DNA of 64,000 nt from Aurantimonas sp. HBX-1 (GTDB taxonomy: Bacteria; Pseudomonadota; Alphaproteobacteria; Rhizobiales; Rhizobiaceae). The stretch's first letter is position 1. Every line of letters begins with the position of its first letter. Below are positions 32,673 through 43,785 of the stretch, one piece after another. A model generated the notes under the pieces. The model did not search any database. It was not told where the DNA came from and was given only the letters and a program-made list of their open reading frames with translations. Where the stretch lies: contig NZ_CP090066.1 of NCBI RefSeq assembly GCF_021391535.1, positions 633,501 through 697,500 on the forward strand, in the 5' to 3' direction. The position numbers and the translations under genes were made by a program.

Positions 32673-33970
32673 GCGTCGCCAGCCCGTTCTCCATCGCGAT
32701 CGTCGGCATCACCGTCCTGGCCTTTCTCGGCCTGCCCATCGGCCACGCGATGATCGCCGGCTCGATCCTTTATCTCCTGCTGGCGGGGCTCGATCCCGGC
32801 ATCGTCGCCGAGCAGCTCTTAAACTCGATGTACACGGGCTACGTCATGCTGGCGGTGCCGCTGTTCATCTTCGCGGCCGAGTTGATGAACATCGGCTCGA
32901 TGACCGAGCGCCTGCTGCTGTTCTGCAATGCCTTCGTCGGGCGTTTCCGCGGAGGGCTGGCGCAGGTCAACATCGTCCAGAGCATCATCTTCGCCGGCAT
33001 GTCGGGCTCGGCGGTCGCCGACGCGGCCGGCACCGGCAAGATGATGCAGGTGATGATGACCCGCGACGGGCGCTACACGCCCAGCTACGCGGCGGCGCTG
33101 ACGGCGGCGACGGCGGTGATCGGCCCGATCATCCCGCCCTCGATCCCGATGGTGCTCTACGCGCTCGTCTCCGACGCCTCCATCGGCTACCTGTTCCTCG
33201 GCGGCGTCGTGCCCGGCGTCCTGATGGGCGTCGCGATGATGATCCTCGTCGTCTACACGGCACGCCGGCGCAATTTCCCGGTCGAGACGCCGGTCCCGGT
33301 GCGCGAGTTGCCGGGGATCACGATCCGGGCCTTCCCGTCGCTGATGATGCCCGTCGTCCTGCTCGGGGGCATCTACGGCGGGGTGATGACCCCAACGGAG
33401 GCGGCCGCGGCGGCGGCGGCCTACGCCTTCCTGATCTCGGTCCTTCTGTACCGCAGCGTCACGGCGCGCCAGCTCTACGCCTCGCTGCTCGCCAGCGCCC
33501 GCTCCTCCGCATCGATCGGCATGCTGATCGGCGGTGCGCTGGTCTTCAACTACGTCGTCACGGTGGAGAACATCCCGAACGCGCTCGCCGCCTATCTCGC
33601 CGGCATGAACATGACGGCGGTGCAGTTCCTGATCCTCGTCAACGTCATCCTGCTGATCCTCGGCTGCGTCCTGGAGGGGACGGCGATCCTCCTGATCATC
33701 GTGCCCGTGCTCGTGCCCACCGCCGAGGCGCTCGGCGTCGACATGGTGCATTTCGGCGTCATGGTGGTGGTCAACATCATGCTGGGCCTGGTCACGCCGC
33801 CCTACGGGCTGCTGCTGTTCATCATGACCAACATTTCCGGCGCGAGCCTTCGCGCCATCGTGCGCGACATCCTGCCGTTCCTTGTGGCGCTGCTGGTCGC
33901 GCTGGCGCTGATCACTTTCGTTCCCGAGATCGTCCTCTGGCTGCCGCGGCAGTTCGGCTACCAGGGCTGA
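32669..33970 (+). CDS. TRAP transporter large permease, DctM type (shikimate/quinate locus)
   Basis: A 433-residue DctM protein with about 12 hydrophobic segments; family motifs GHAMIAGSILYLLLAG, FAGMSGSAVADAAGTGKMM, IIPPSIPMVLYA, PTEAAAAAAAYAF and LVTPPYGLLLFIM are all present. The start overlaps the DctQ stop by four bases. Only nine bases separate the stop from the dehydroquinase gene, making one transcript that couples uptake and degradation. Confidence 0.94.
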   Translation: MSVASPFSIAIVGITVLAFLGLPIGHAMIAGSILYLLLAGLDPGIVAEQLLNSMYTGYVMLAVPLFIFAAELMNIGSMTERLLLFCNAFVGRFRGGLAQVNIVQSIIFAGMSGSAVADAAGTGKMMQVMMTRDGRYTPSYAAALTAATAVIGPIIPPSIPMVLYALVSDASIGYLFLGGVVPGVLMGVAMMILVVYTARRRNFPVETPVPVRELPGITIRAFPSLMMPVVLLGGIYGGVMTPTEAAAAAAAYAFLISVLLYRSVTARQLYASLLASARSSASIGMLIGGALVFNYVVTVENIPNALAAYLAGMNMTAVQFLILVNVILLILGCVLEGTAILLIIVPVLVPTAEALGVDMVHFGVMVVVNIMLGLVTPPYGLLLFIMTNISGASLRAIVRDILPFLVALLVALALITFVPEIVLWLPRQFGYQG

Positions 33971-33979
33971 GGAGCTGGC

Positions 33980-34414
33980 ATGACACCGATACACGTCCTC
34001 AACGGCCCCAACCTCAACCGTCTCGGCATGCGCGAGCCGGCGATCTACGGCACGGCGACACTCGCCGACGTGGAGGCGATGTGCCGCGCGGCGGCGGGCG
34101 ACCACGAGCTGGTCTTCCGCCAAACCAACGCCGAGCACCAGCTCGTCGACTGGGTGCACGAAGCCATCGACGCGGGCGCCGGGATCGTCATCAATCCGGC
34201 CGGCCTGTCGTTCCGGTCGATCCCGCTTCTCGATGCGCTGAAGATGTGCACGGCACCGATCCTGGAGCTGCACATCTCCAACATCCATCGCCGCGAGGAG
34301 ATCTACCAGGTTTCGCTCGTCTCGAAGGTCGCGCGGGGCGTCATCGCCGGGCTCGGGCCCGAGGGCTACGGAACCGCCGTCGCCACCATGCGCGGCTGGC
34401 TCAGCGCTCCATGA
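33980..34414 (+). CDS. aroQ: Type II 3-dehydroquinate dehydratase
   Basis: 144 residues with the type II dehydroquinase motifs: LNGPNLNRLGMREPAIYG at residues ~7-24 (active Arg and Tyr region), RQTNAEHQLVDWVHEA, VINPAGLSF, ELHISNIHRREE and a C-terminal GVIAGLGPEGYGTAV. It converts 3-dehydroquinate to 3-dehydroshikimate. In this operon, with quinate/shikimate dehydrogenase divergent and a dehydroshikimate dehydratase next, it works in degradation rather than chorismate synthesis. The substrate-binding INPAGLSFRSIP replaces the usual INPAAYTHTSV, which may reflect this catabolic branch. It overlaps the next gene by four bases. Confidence 0.92.
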   Translation: MTPIHVLNGPNLNRLGMREPAIYGTATLADVEAMCRAAAGDHELVFRQTNAEHQLVDWVHEAIDAGAGIVINPAGLSFRSIPLLDALKMCTAPILELHISNIHRREEIYQVSLVSKVARGVIAGLGPEGYGTAVATMRGWLSAP

Positions 34415-36300
34415 AAACGTCGATCGCCACGGTCTCGATCTCGGGCGATCTCGGCCAGAAGCTGGCCGCCATCGCCGCCGCCGGCTTCGACGGCGTGGAG
34501 ATATTCGAGAACGACTTCCTCGCCTTCGACGCCTCGCCGTGCGAGATCGGGCGGATGGTCGTGGACCACGGCCTGTCGATCACGCTGTTCCAGCCGTTTC
34601 GCGACTTCGAGACCCTGCCGGAGCCGCAGCGCTCTCGCGCCTTCGAGCGCGCCGAGCGCAAGTTCGACGTCATGCAGGAACTGGGCGCCGATCTCATCCT
34701 GATCTGCTCGTCGGTCTCCCCGCTGGCGCTCGGCGGCATCGATCGCGCCGCCGACGATCTTCGTGCCCTCGGCGAACGCGCGGCACAACGCGGGCTCCGC
34801 ATCGGCTACGAGGCGCTGGCCTGGGGGCGCCATGTCAGCGACCACCGCGACGCCTGGGAGATCGTCCGCCGTGTCGACCACCCGCATGTCGGGCTGATCC
34901 TCGATTCCTTCCACACGCTGGCGCGGCAGACCCCGCTCGAGACGATCCGGTCGATCCCGAAGGACAAGATCTTCATCGTCCAGCTCGCCGATGCGCCGCT
35001 GTTCCAGATGGACCTGCTCTCCTGGAGCCGCCATTACCGGTGCATGCCGGGGCAGGGGGACCTGCCCGTCGCCGACTTCATGGAAGCGGTCTGCGCCACC
35101 GGCTATGACGGGACGATCTCGCTGGAAGTCTTCAACGACGAGTTCCGCGCCGGCTCGCCGCGGGCGGTGGCCGTCGACGGGCACCGCAGCCTGACGGCGC
35201 TGGTCGACGCGGTCGCCCGTCGGGCGCCGGCGCTAGGGATTAACGCACCGGCCATGCCGCCGCCGGTGCGCGCCGACGGAATCTCGTTCGTCGAGTTCGC
35301 GGTCGACGGGGCGGAGGCCGAGCGCCTTGGCGCCCTCCTCGGCCAGATGGGCTTCGCGCTGCGCGGGCGCCATCGCAGCAAGGCGGTCACGCTGTTTTCC
35401 TGCGGCCAGGCCAACATCGTCCTCAACGAGGAGAAGGAGGGCTTCTCTCATTCGGCGCATCTCCTGCACGGCGCGTCGGTCTGCGCGCTCGGCATCGAGG
35501 TGGCCGATGCCGCGGCGACGGAGGCACGGGCGGTGCGGCTCGGCGCCGAGCCGTTCGAGCGCCAGAAGGGTGTCGGCGACCTCGACATGCCGGCAGTGCG
35601 GGGCGTCGGGGGGCTGCTGTATTTCACCGATCGTACCAGCGCGCTCTCCCATATCTGGGAGGTGGAGTTTGAGCTCGAACCACCGCGCCCCACTACCGCG
35701 GGCGACGTCGAACGCGTCGATCACGTTTCGCAGACGATGCACCAGGGCGAGATGCTGACCTCGCTTCTGTTCTACACATCGATCCTCGACGTCCGGAAGA
35801 CCTCCGAGGTCGATGTCTCCGATCCGGCGGGCCTGGTGAAAAGCCGCGTGGTCGAGAACCAGGCAGGAACGCTGCGCATCACCATGAACGGCGTCCAGAA
35901 CCGACGAACGCAGGCGGGCCGTTTCATCGCCGAGACCTTCGGGTCGAGCGTCCAGCACGTCGCCTTCGCGACGTCGGAAATTTTCGCTGCCGCGTCGCGC
36001 ATGACCGAGGCGGGCGTACCGATCCTCCCCGTATCCGAGAACTATTATGGCGATCTCGACGCGCGCTTCGACATCGAACCGGATGTCTTGAAGCGCATGC
36101 GCGCGCTCCACATTCTCTACGATCGCGAGCCGAATGGGGGCGAGTTCTTTCAGTTCTATACCGAAGCGCTCGAGGACGGGTTCTTCTTCGAGATCATCGA
36201 GCGCCGGAACGGCTATAGAGGCTACGGCGCCTCGAACGCTGCGATCCGCATTGCCGCCCAGAAGCGCCATGCGCGGCCGATCGGCCTGCCTCGGATTTGA
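34411..36300 (+). CDS. quiC: 3-dehydroshikimate dehydratase fused to an HPPD-like domain (QuiC1 type)
   Basis: 629 residues in two parts. Residues ~1-285 are an AP-endonuclease-2/sugar phosphate isomerase TIM barrel (KTSIATVSISGDLGQKLAAI, FDGVEIFENDF, HVGLILDSFHTLA, GYDGTISLEVFNDEF, with metal-binding Glu/Asp/His). Residues ~285-629 are a VOC/HPPD-like region with metal ligands VDHVS (~437), VQHVAF (~515) and FFEIIERR (~593). The order matches Pseudomonas QuiC1, which turns 3-dehydroshikimate into protocatechuate; the C-terminal domain has an unsettled role. The ATG overlaps the aroQ stop, and longer in-frame starts lie within aroQ. It is the last gene of the operon; protocatechuate would be used by genes outside the window. 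Confidence 0.9.
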   Translation: MKTSIATVSISGDLGQKLAAIAAAGFDGVEIFENDFLAFDASPCEIGRMVVDHGLSITLFQPFRDFETLPEPQRSRAFERAERKFDVMQELGADLILICSSVSPLALGGIDRAADDLRALGERAAQRGLRIGYEALAWGRHVSDHRDAWEIVRRVDHPHVGLILDSFHTLARQTPLETIRSIPKDKIFIVQLADAPLFQMDLLSWSRHYRCMPGQGDLPVADFMEAVCATGYDGTISLEVFNDEFRAGSPRAVAVDGHRSLTALVDAVARRAPALGINAPAMPPPVRADGISFVEFAVDGAEAERLGALLGQMGFALRGRHRSKAVTLFSCGQANIVLNEEKEGFSHSAHLLHGASVCALGIEVADAAATEARAVRLGAEPFERQKGVGDLDMPAVRGVGGLLYFTDRTSALSHIWEVEFELEPPRPTTAGDVERVDHVSQTMHQGEMLTSLLFYTSILDVRKTSEVDVSDPAGLVKSRVVENQAGTLRITMNGVQNRRTQAGRFIAETFGSSVQHVAFATSEIFAAASRMTEAGVPILPVSENYYGDLDARFDIEPDVLKRMRALHILYDREPNGGEFFQFYTEALEDGFFFEIIERRNGYRGYGASNAAIRIAAQKRHARPIGLPRI

Positions 36301-36446
36301 CCGCTGAGGGTCGATAGCCGAAGCGCAGCTTGCGCAGTCCGTGGGTCCGGAAGTAGCCCATCAGCTTTTGGCCCTGGGCCGCCCGATCCGCGCCTTTTCC
36401 TCCGCGTTTGATACTTTTAAAGTTCAGTTTCTTTCGGAGAACTGTG
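36301..36446. other. Short spacer with a possible protein remnant on the minus strand
   Basis: Read on the minus strand, about 36300-36400 gives GADRAAQGQKLMGYFRTHGL, which looks protein-like but has no start or stop of its own. Unassigned. Confidence 0.25.
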
Positions 36447-37080
36447 ATGCCCTACGTGGATTGGGCAATAAAGGAACCTAAGATCGCAGCTGTAGTTGCG
36501 ACTACGGATGTCCCTGCGAATTCAACGGCAAGCCGGCGGAGGGCCTCTGCGAGGGCTCGAATGCATGCGGATTGATGATGGCTGGTTCAGTGATCTGAGG
36601 CTGGACGGCCTCAAGGTCGCCGCGGCTTATCGCTGGCCCGGCCCTGTGCATGAGGGCGGGGGCGTCGTTCAGGGCTTCATCGACAGCGATGCCAACCCGG
36701 CCCAGGTCGACGCGCTGGGGACCATCCTCGGGGGCGGCGAGCAGGAGCCGACCACTGTCTTCAACATCTATGGCGCGACGATCGCCAAGGAGTTGCCCCC
36801 GATCTTCGCTCCGATCGACTTCGGCAGCGACATCGAGGCACGAACCGGCTGGTTTCGGATCGAGGATCAACTCGCCCTCGAACTGGAGCCCATCCGCAAT
36901 CCCGTGACGGGACTAGCCCACCGGGCTCGCATCGTGCTGCTCGAGGGTTTCGAATTTCGTGAAGCTGAGGTCGCCAGCGCTACGTTCACCAGCGGTGGCG
37001 AGATCCGCATGCATAGGCAGAGCCGCTACGGCGCGCTCTGGAATGCCGCCTACGGGCCACACGGCATCATCGACCCTTAA
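36447..37080 (+). pseudogene. DUF1326-family protein, frameshifted twice (copy 1)
   Basis: The start is ATG at 36447 (MPYVDWAIKEPKIA), but the family's cysteine motif, which should follow, is read in another frame (SCSCDYGCPCEFNGKPAEGL from 36488), and a second shift near 36555 leads to the frame that carries the rest (MRIDDGWFSDLRLDGLKVAA, AYRWPGPVHEGGG, FNIYGATIAKELPPIF) to 37080. Both shifts are one missing base, so the gene cannot give the complete product. DUF1326 proteins have a CNCxxGCPC N-terminus suggestive of metal binding. Next to a second DUF1326 copy and a DUF2182 gene. Confidence 0.75.
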
Positions 37081-37109
37081 GGCCTGGCCGAACCCGAAAG
37101 GATGATGTC

Positions 37110-37714
37110 ATGACGCCATGGGAAATCGAAGGGGTCGAGCTGGTCAATTGCAACTGCGCCTATGGATGCCCCTGCCAGTTCAATGCCCTGCCGACGCACG
37201 GATACTGCCAGGCGAACGGTGCGATCGACATTCGGCGGGGGCACCATGGGGGGGCAGTCTCGACGGGTTGCGCATAGCGTTAATCTTCCAGTGGCCTGGC
37301 GCTATCCACGAAGGTGGCGGCAAGTGCCAGCCGATCGTCGACGAGCGCGCGGACGATAACCAGCGTCAGGCGCTTCTGAAGATCATGTCCGGGGAGGACT
37401 CCGAGCCCGGCAGGACAATGTTCAACGTTTTCGCGTCGACGGTGAGCGAGTTCTTCGAGCCCGTCTTCCGCAAGATCGACATGGACGTCGATGTCGATGC
37501 GCGCCGCGGCAATATCCATGTCGACGGCTTCATCGACATGGTGGGCGAGCCTATCCGCAATGTCGTGACTGGACTGGAGCATCGGGCGCGGATCGACCTG
37601 CCCGACGGGTTCGAGTACACGCTTGCGGAAGTCGGCAGCGCCTCCTCGAAGACGCGGGGGCCGATCGCTTTCGATCTCGAGAACTCCTACGCCAGTTCGC
37701 TCGCCTGCATCTGA
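37110..37714 (+). pseudogene. DUF1326-family protein, frameshifted (copy 2)
   Basis: The start ATG at 37110 gives the canonical N-terminus MTPWEIEGVELVNCNCAYG, then CPCQFNALPTHGYCQANG, and stops at TAG near 37275 after crossing a run of seven Gs (37248-37254). The sense continues in another frame: SLDGLRIALIFQWPGAIHEG, then FNVFASTVSEFFEPVFRKID and NVVTGLEHRARIDLPDGFEY to 37714. One indel in the G run would restore the gene, so it is either a recent inactivation, a phase-variable tract, or a sequencing error. Confidence 0.78.
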
Positions 37715-37741
37715 GCGGGCAGGGGCCGATCAGGGTCTGAC

Positions 37742-38435
37742 ATGGCCGAGGCGACCCCGCAGACATCGGCGGTGGAGCTAATCATCCGGCGCTATCGCCT
37801 GGTTATGCTGACCGGCCTTGTCGCGCTCGCCATGCTGGCCCCAGGCGTGGCTGCTCGTCGAGGCCGGCACCGGCATGGACTTCTGGACGATGAGTCGTCC
37901 CGCGATCTTTCCGGGCGGGGAGGCAGGGATGACGATGCCGGCGGCGGCGTGGTCCCCTGCGACCTGGTTCGTCATTGTCGGCATGTGGTGGATCATGATG
38001 ATCCCAAGCGTTGCCCCGATGATGCTGCTCCACGCCCGCGTCAGTCGCCATGCACAGAGTAGGGGACAGATCGCCGCCGGCGCGATTCCATCCGGCTTCT
38101 TTCTCGGCGGTTATCTCCTCGTCTGGCTCGCATTTTCGCTGGTCGCCACCACTCTTCAGTTCGCCTGCGAACAGCTCCGTCTTCTGTCCCAGCCGATGAT
38201 GTGGTCGGTGAGTGTGTGGCTGACGGCGGCGTTGCTCGTCGCCGCCGGCCTCTACCAGTTGTCTCCATTCAAGCGGGTGTGCCTGGACCACTGCCGCTCG
38301 CCTGCCGAGTTCCTGTCGCGGCACTGGCAGAAAGGCCGCGCCGGGGCATTCCGCATGGGCGTGAAACACGGAGCCTCGTCGTTCAAACCGGAAGCGCCGT
38401 GTCAGCAGTCGAAGTTGGACGGCATGTCCGCCTAA
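37742..38435 (+). pseudogene. DUF2182-family integral membrane protein, frameshifted
   Basis: The start MAEATPQTSAVELIIRRYRL (37742) moves near 37843 to another frame, where the family hallmarks are read: AWLLVEAGTGMDFWTM, WFVIVGMWWIMMIPSVAPMM, YQLSPFKRVCLDHCRSP, and FRMGVKHGAS. The expected C-terminal GCCWxLM block is missing, as the frame ends in unlike sequence. Members are polytopic with Cys-His motifs and usually follow a DUF1326 gene, as here. So all three genes of this unit are broken. Confidence 0.75.
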
Positions 38436-38925
38436 GAGCAGGTCCGCCACGCGCCGATGGTAGCGGCTGTGGACCCGCTGCGAGAGGCGATTGCAGGCCG
38501 GCATCGCGCAGAGGAGATACGGGCGGATGCAGTGACGATCAGGATGACGTCCGAAAATTCCTGACAATCAACTGCAAGCCCTGCCGGGACAATGGACGAG
38601 AGCGAAAGGCTGCACGGCATTGCGACGATCCCTGTCGGAAATCGCCAATCCAACCGCCAAATTGCACCAAAGATGAGTCAGACCCAATTTTGAAGGCCGT
38701 TTGACCCGAGGCCGAATGCCTATGCCTTTTCGGCTATGCCACCTGTCCGGTCAAAACGGGGTGCGCTCCACGCTATTCCCGGGATGGGCGGCGACAGGGG
38801 AGGGCGCCGGGGCTAGGCCGACTCAAGGGCTACCGCACCGTCTTTGACACCGGACCTGGGCGACGGGCCGCAAGGTGCATTGAGGCCGAGTAGACGGTGC
38901 GCGATGGGCACGAGGAATACTTCTC
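38436..38925. other. Spacer between broken DUF2182 gene and integrase, no gene recognised
   Basis: No convincing frame. It is less GC-rich around 38530-38760. The heptamer CTATGCC occurs twice, 14 bases apart, near 38720-38745 (not further interpreted). It may contain the end of the mobile region. Confidence 0.3.
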
Positions 38926-40897
<1,972 letters not shown>

Positions 40898-41039
40898 TGC
40901 CTGCCTGCGCCCTGCAGCGGACCGAATGGCTTGTGCCCCAGTCCTGTGCCTCAGTTTGGTGCATCAAACCGGGCATTAGCGGCGAAAGGATCCCCAGCGA
41001 AAGGGAATCTGGCAATGAAATCAACGAACGAGAGCGAGT

Positions 41040-41113
41040 TGGCTGGGGAACCTGGATTCGAACCAGGACTAACGGAGTCAGAGTCCGTGGGTCTACCGTT
41101 AACCTATTCCCCA
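41040..41113 (-). tRNA. tRNA-Gln (anticodon CUG)
   Basis: Minus-strand cloverleaf: acceptor stem TGGGGAA (41113-41107) with TTCCCCA (41050-41044), discriminator G and encoded CCA (41042-41040); anticodon arm ACGGA-CTCTGAC-TCCGT gives anticodon CTG; T arm CCTGGTTCGAATCCAGG. The 3' end faces the integrase at 38926-40897, so it is the likely attachment site of an integrated island. Confidence 0.95.
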
Positions 41114-41422
41114 GCAGGGCGACGCAGCGTGTGCGTCACGGGTGACCATATAGACGGGGCGGAGCGGGCTGTGAACCCTCGGTGCGGATTTTTCGTCGTC
41201 CATGCGCGAGCGGGCGGTCAGGCCGTCGCGGCGGCGGGGCGTTGCCTTCACGGCGCCAGGGTCCGGCGCGTCTCGACAAGCGGCTGCCGCGTGCTATCAG
41301 CTTTCCCGGCGCGATCCCGTGACGGGAGGGGCGGCCGGCCATCGGTCAGGCCCCTACATCATCGGCGTCGACGCGATTCCCGGCGGCCACGCCGACCCAA
41401 AGACCTCGAAGGCAACAGTCAC
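41114..41422. other. Spacer between tRNA-Gln and a secreted-protein gene
   Basis: No gene recognised. The tRNA promoter (minus strand) should lie in its first 60 bp, and the promoter of the gene at 41423 in its last part; no clear hairpin or box could be identified. Confidence 0.3.
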
Positions 41423-41830
41423 ATGAACCGTGCACCGCTCGTCGCGCTTGCCTTCCTTTTCGCTGGCGGCGCACCGGCGCTCGCCGACGACTATGCCGCG
41501 ATCAGCGGCACGGCGATGGCGATCACCGGCGACGTCAGCTTCGACGATTTCTCGCTGGTCTTCGAGAACGGCGAGACCCTCGTCTTCGAGGACCTCGTCG
41601 CCGACAGCTTCGAGGTCGGCGGGGAGACGGTGGGGGCCTCGGTGTTCAGCCTGGCGGAAGCCGCCGACCCGGTGCTGCTGAACGGCAACACGCTGTGTGG
41701 CGGCGAAGCGGTGACCTATGTCGGCTCGTGGTCCGGCTCGATGGAGGGGACGACCATCATCGCCTTCTTCTCGACGCAGGACGAGCCGTCGAGCGATGCG
41801 GAAATGTGCGCTTCCTACACCTACGAGTAG
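41423..41830 (+). CDS. Small secreted protein of unknown function
   Basis: 135 residues with a clear signal peptide (MNRAPLVALAFLFAGGAPALA, cleavage near residue 21). The mature part is acidic and beta-rich (AISGTAMAITGDVSFDDFSL, VFENGETLVFEDLV) with only two cysteines (NTLCGGEAVTYVG and EMCASYTYE), which might form a disulfide. I do not recognise a family. The ATG at 41423 is picked because the signal peptide begins there. It lies at the start of the core-genome part. Confidence 0.65.
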   Translation: MNRAPLVALAFLFAGGAPALADDYAAISGTAMAITGDVSFDDFSLVFENGETLVFEDLVADSFEVGGETVGASVFSLAEAADPVLLNGNTLCGGEAVTYVGSWSGSMEGTTIIAFFSTQDEPSSDAEMCASYTYE

Positions 41831-42210
41831 CGGCACGGGTCACGGCAGCGGGCCGGCTGGCACGCATCCGCCGGTTCGGATGCGCGCCGCGCGCGCGATT
41901 CTGGTGACTTTCCGGGCGACAGCCGGCAACCTCCCTGCAGCGGTCGCGACCGGCGTGAGCCGCCGGGAAACGACAGGCGCGAGGTGGTCCGCCGGCTCGC
42001 CGCTGCGTCATTTTTTCGGTTCGCGGGAAGATGTCAGGGTGCCCGCGAGCGGCCGTTCCCGGTCGAGGAGGCCGCGCAGGCCGGCGGCCCCCGCTTCCGC
42101 CGCCTCCCGGCCCAACCCTTGTGCTCACCGGGCGGATTGATACACTTGCACGAAACCAGAAACCTGAGGCGCCTGAGCCGGCCATGGCCGCTCGGTGCCG
42201 GAGTGACAGT
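41831..42210. other. Spacer before ppx, no gene recognised
   Basis: Very GC-rich. An open frame in phase with ppx extends upstream to 42031, but it is arginine/proline-rich in the way of GC-rich shadow frames. No terminator was identified. Confidence 0.3.
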
Positions 42211-43785
42211 GTGAGTGACCATGAATTCGGTGGGAGACGCCGTCCGGCCGCGGATCTGAATCGGGAGACTGCTTCCGGCCCGTCCCTGACCACGCGTGCG
42301 CGGTCCCCCCAGGATCCGCGACAGCCAGCCGGGCCGCCGCGGGGACCGGGTCCCGACGGGGCGCCGCAGCCAGGCGACGCACCGCGCGGGACGCGTGACT
42401 CCGAACGGACGGCCGGCGCCCCGCTGACCAAGCGGCAGCGCCGGCGGCGGCGCAAGGCGGGCGCCAAGCCGGCCACGCCCGTCGTCGCCCCGGCGGACGT
42501 CGCCGCCGAGGCCGCGAAGGGCGAGGCCGTCAAGCTGCGCGGCGCGCGCAAGTCGCGGCGCCGGGGCAAGCGGCGCGGCAGGGCGGCGGGCGATTCGGCC
42601 CCGGACGCAGCGACGGTAACGCAAGCCGAGCGGCAAGGATCTGCTACCGCAGCCGGGCCTACCCGTGCCGATTCTTCCGCGAGGCCCGTTCCCGCGACGC
42701 CCGTATCCCCGGTGCCGGCTTCGGCGTCGTCGCGTCCGGGGCAGGCCGCGAGCGGCGCGGGCACGCGCCCGCCGGCTTACGCGGCGCTCGACCTCGGCAC
42801 CAACAACTGCCGGCTGCTGATCGCCGTGCCGACGCGGCCGGGCCAGTTCCGGGTGATCGACGCGTTCTCGCGGATCGTCCGGCTCGGTGAGGGGCTGAGC
42901 CGCACCGGCAGCCTGTCGCGCGGCGCCATGGACCGCGCCATCGCGGCGCTGTCGATCTGCGCCCAGAAGCTCTCGGCGCGCGAGGTCGATCTCGGTCGCG
43001 CCCGGCTGATCGCCACGGAAGCCTGTCGTTCGGCGGCGAACGGCGTCGAATTCATCGAGCAGGTCAAGCGCGTGACGGGGCTCGACCTCGAGATCGTCAG
43101 CCGCGAGACGGAAGCGCGGCTCGCAGTGTCGGGCTGCGGGTCGCTGGTCGACCAGTCGGCGGAGGGTGCGGTGCTGTTCGACATCGGCGGCGGCTCCTCG
43201 GAGATCGCGCTGCTCGACCTGCGTGGCGGCAGCACCCGCCGTCTCGCCAGCCGGATCGTCGCCTGGACGTCGCTGCCGGTGGGGGTCGTCAGCCTCGCCG
43301 AGCGCCATGGCGGGCGCGACGTCAGCCCCGAGATCTTCGAGCGTATGATCGTCGAGACGGTCGGTATGATCGAACGCTTTCCCGGCCGCGACCGGCTTGC
43401 GGATCTGATCGGCGGCGAGCGCTTCCATCTGCTCGGCACGTCCGGCACCGTCACGACGCTCGCCGGCGTGCATCTCGAGCTCGAGCGCTACGACCGGCGG
43501 CAGGTGGATGGGCTGTGGCTGACCGACATCGAGGCCGACGGCCTGGTGGCACGGATCGCTAGCTGGAGCTTCGAGGAGCGCGTCGCCAATCCGTGCATCG
43601 GCAGCGACCGCGCCGACCTGGTGCTGGCCGGCTGCGCGATCCTCGAGGCGATCCGCCGGGTCTGGCCGGCGCGCACGATGCGCGTCGCCGATCGCGGCCT
43701 GCGCGAGGGACTGCTGACCGAGATGATGGACGCCGACGGGGTCTGGCGCCGTGACAACAACACGGCCTGGAGGGCCAGTTCATGA
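42211..43785 (+). CDS. ppx: Ppx/GppA-family phosphatase (exopolyphosphatase/guanosine pentaphosphatase) with a long basic N-terminal tail
   Basis: The catalytic part begins around residue 188: AYAALDLGTNNCRLLIAVPT (phosphate motif 1), followed by IATEACRSAANG, the Glu-containing VSRETEARLAVSGCG, and GAVLFDIGGGSSEIALLDL. The HD-like tail ends at residue 525. Before it stand about 185 residues rich in Lys, Arg, Pro and Ala (KRQRRRRRKAGAKPATP, KSRRRGKRRGRA), evidently disordered and possibly nucleic-acid or polyP binding. GTG at 42211 has CGGAG upstream; ATG at 42184 is an alternative. It overlaps rlmE by four bases. The enzyme hydrolyses polyphosphate or pppGpp. Confidence 0.9.
   Translation: MSDHEFGGRRRPAADLNRETASGPSLTTRARSPQDPRQPAGPPRGPGPDGAPQPGDAPRGTRDSERTAGAPLTKRQRRRRRKAGAKPATPVVAPADVAAEAAKGEAVKLRGARKSRRRGKRRGRAAGDSAPDAATVTQAERQGSATAAGPTRADSSARPVPATPVSPVPASASSRPGQAASGAGTRPPAYAALDLGTNNCRLLIAVPTRPGQFRVIDAFSRIVRLGEGLSRTGSLSRGAMDRAIAALSICAQKLSAREVDLGRARLIATEACRSAANGVEFIEQVKRVTGLDLEIVSRETEARLAVSGCGSLVDQSAEGAVLFDIGGGSSEIALLDLRGGSTRRLASRIVAWTSLPVGVVSLAERHGGRDVSPEIFERMIVETVGMIERFPGRDRLADLIGGERFHLLGTSGTVTTLAGVHLELERYDRRQVDGLWLTDIEADGLVARIASWSFEERVANPCIGSDRADLVLAGCAILEAIRRVWPARTMRVADRGLREGLLTEMMDADGVWRRDNNTAWRASS

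Noticed and set aside
32819..34288. 489-codon minus-strand frame opposite the second DctM and aroQ
   Set aside because: Same shadow-type composition; no family resemblance.
38700..38760. Repeated CTATGCC heptamer as an attachment site of the integrase
   Set aside because: Too short, and it does not match the tRNA-Gln 3' end, which is the expected att sequence.
41757..43473. Long minus-strand frames opposite ppx
   Set aside because: Shadow of the Ppx/GppA gene in very GC-rich DNA; no motifs.
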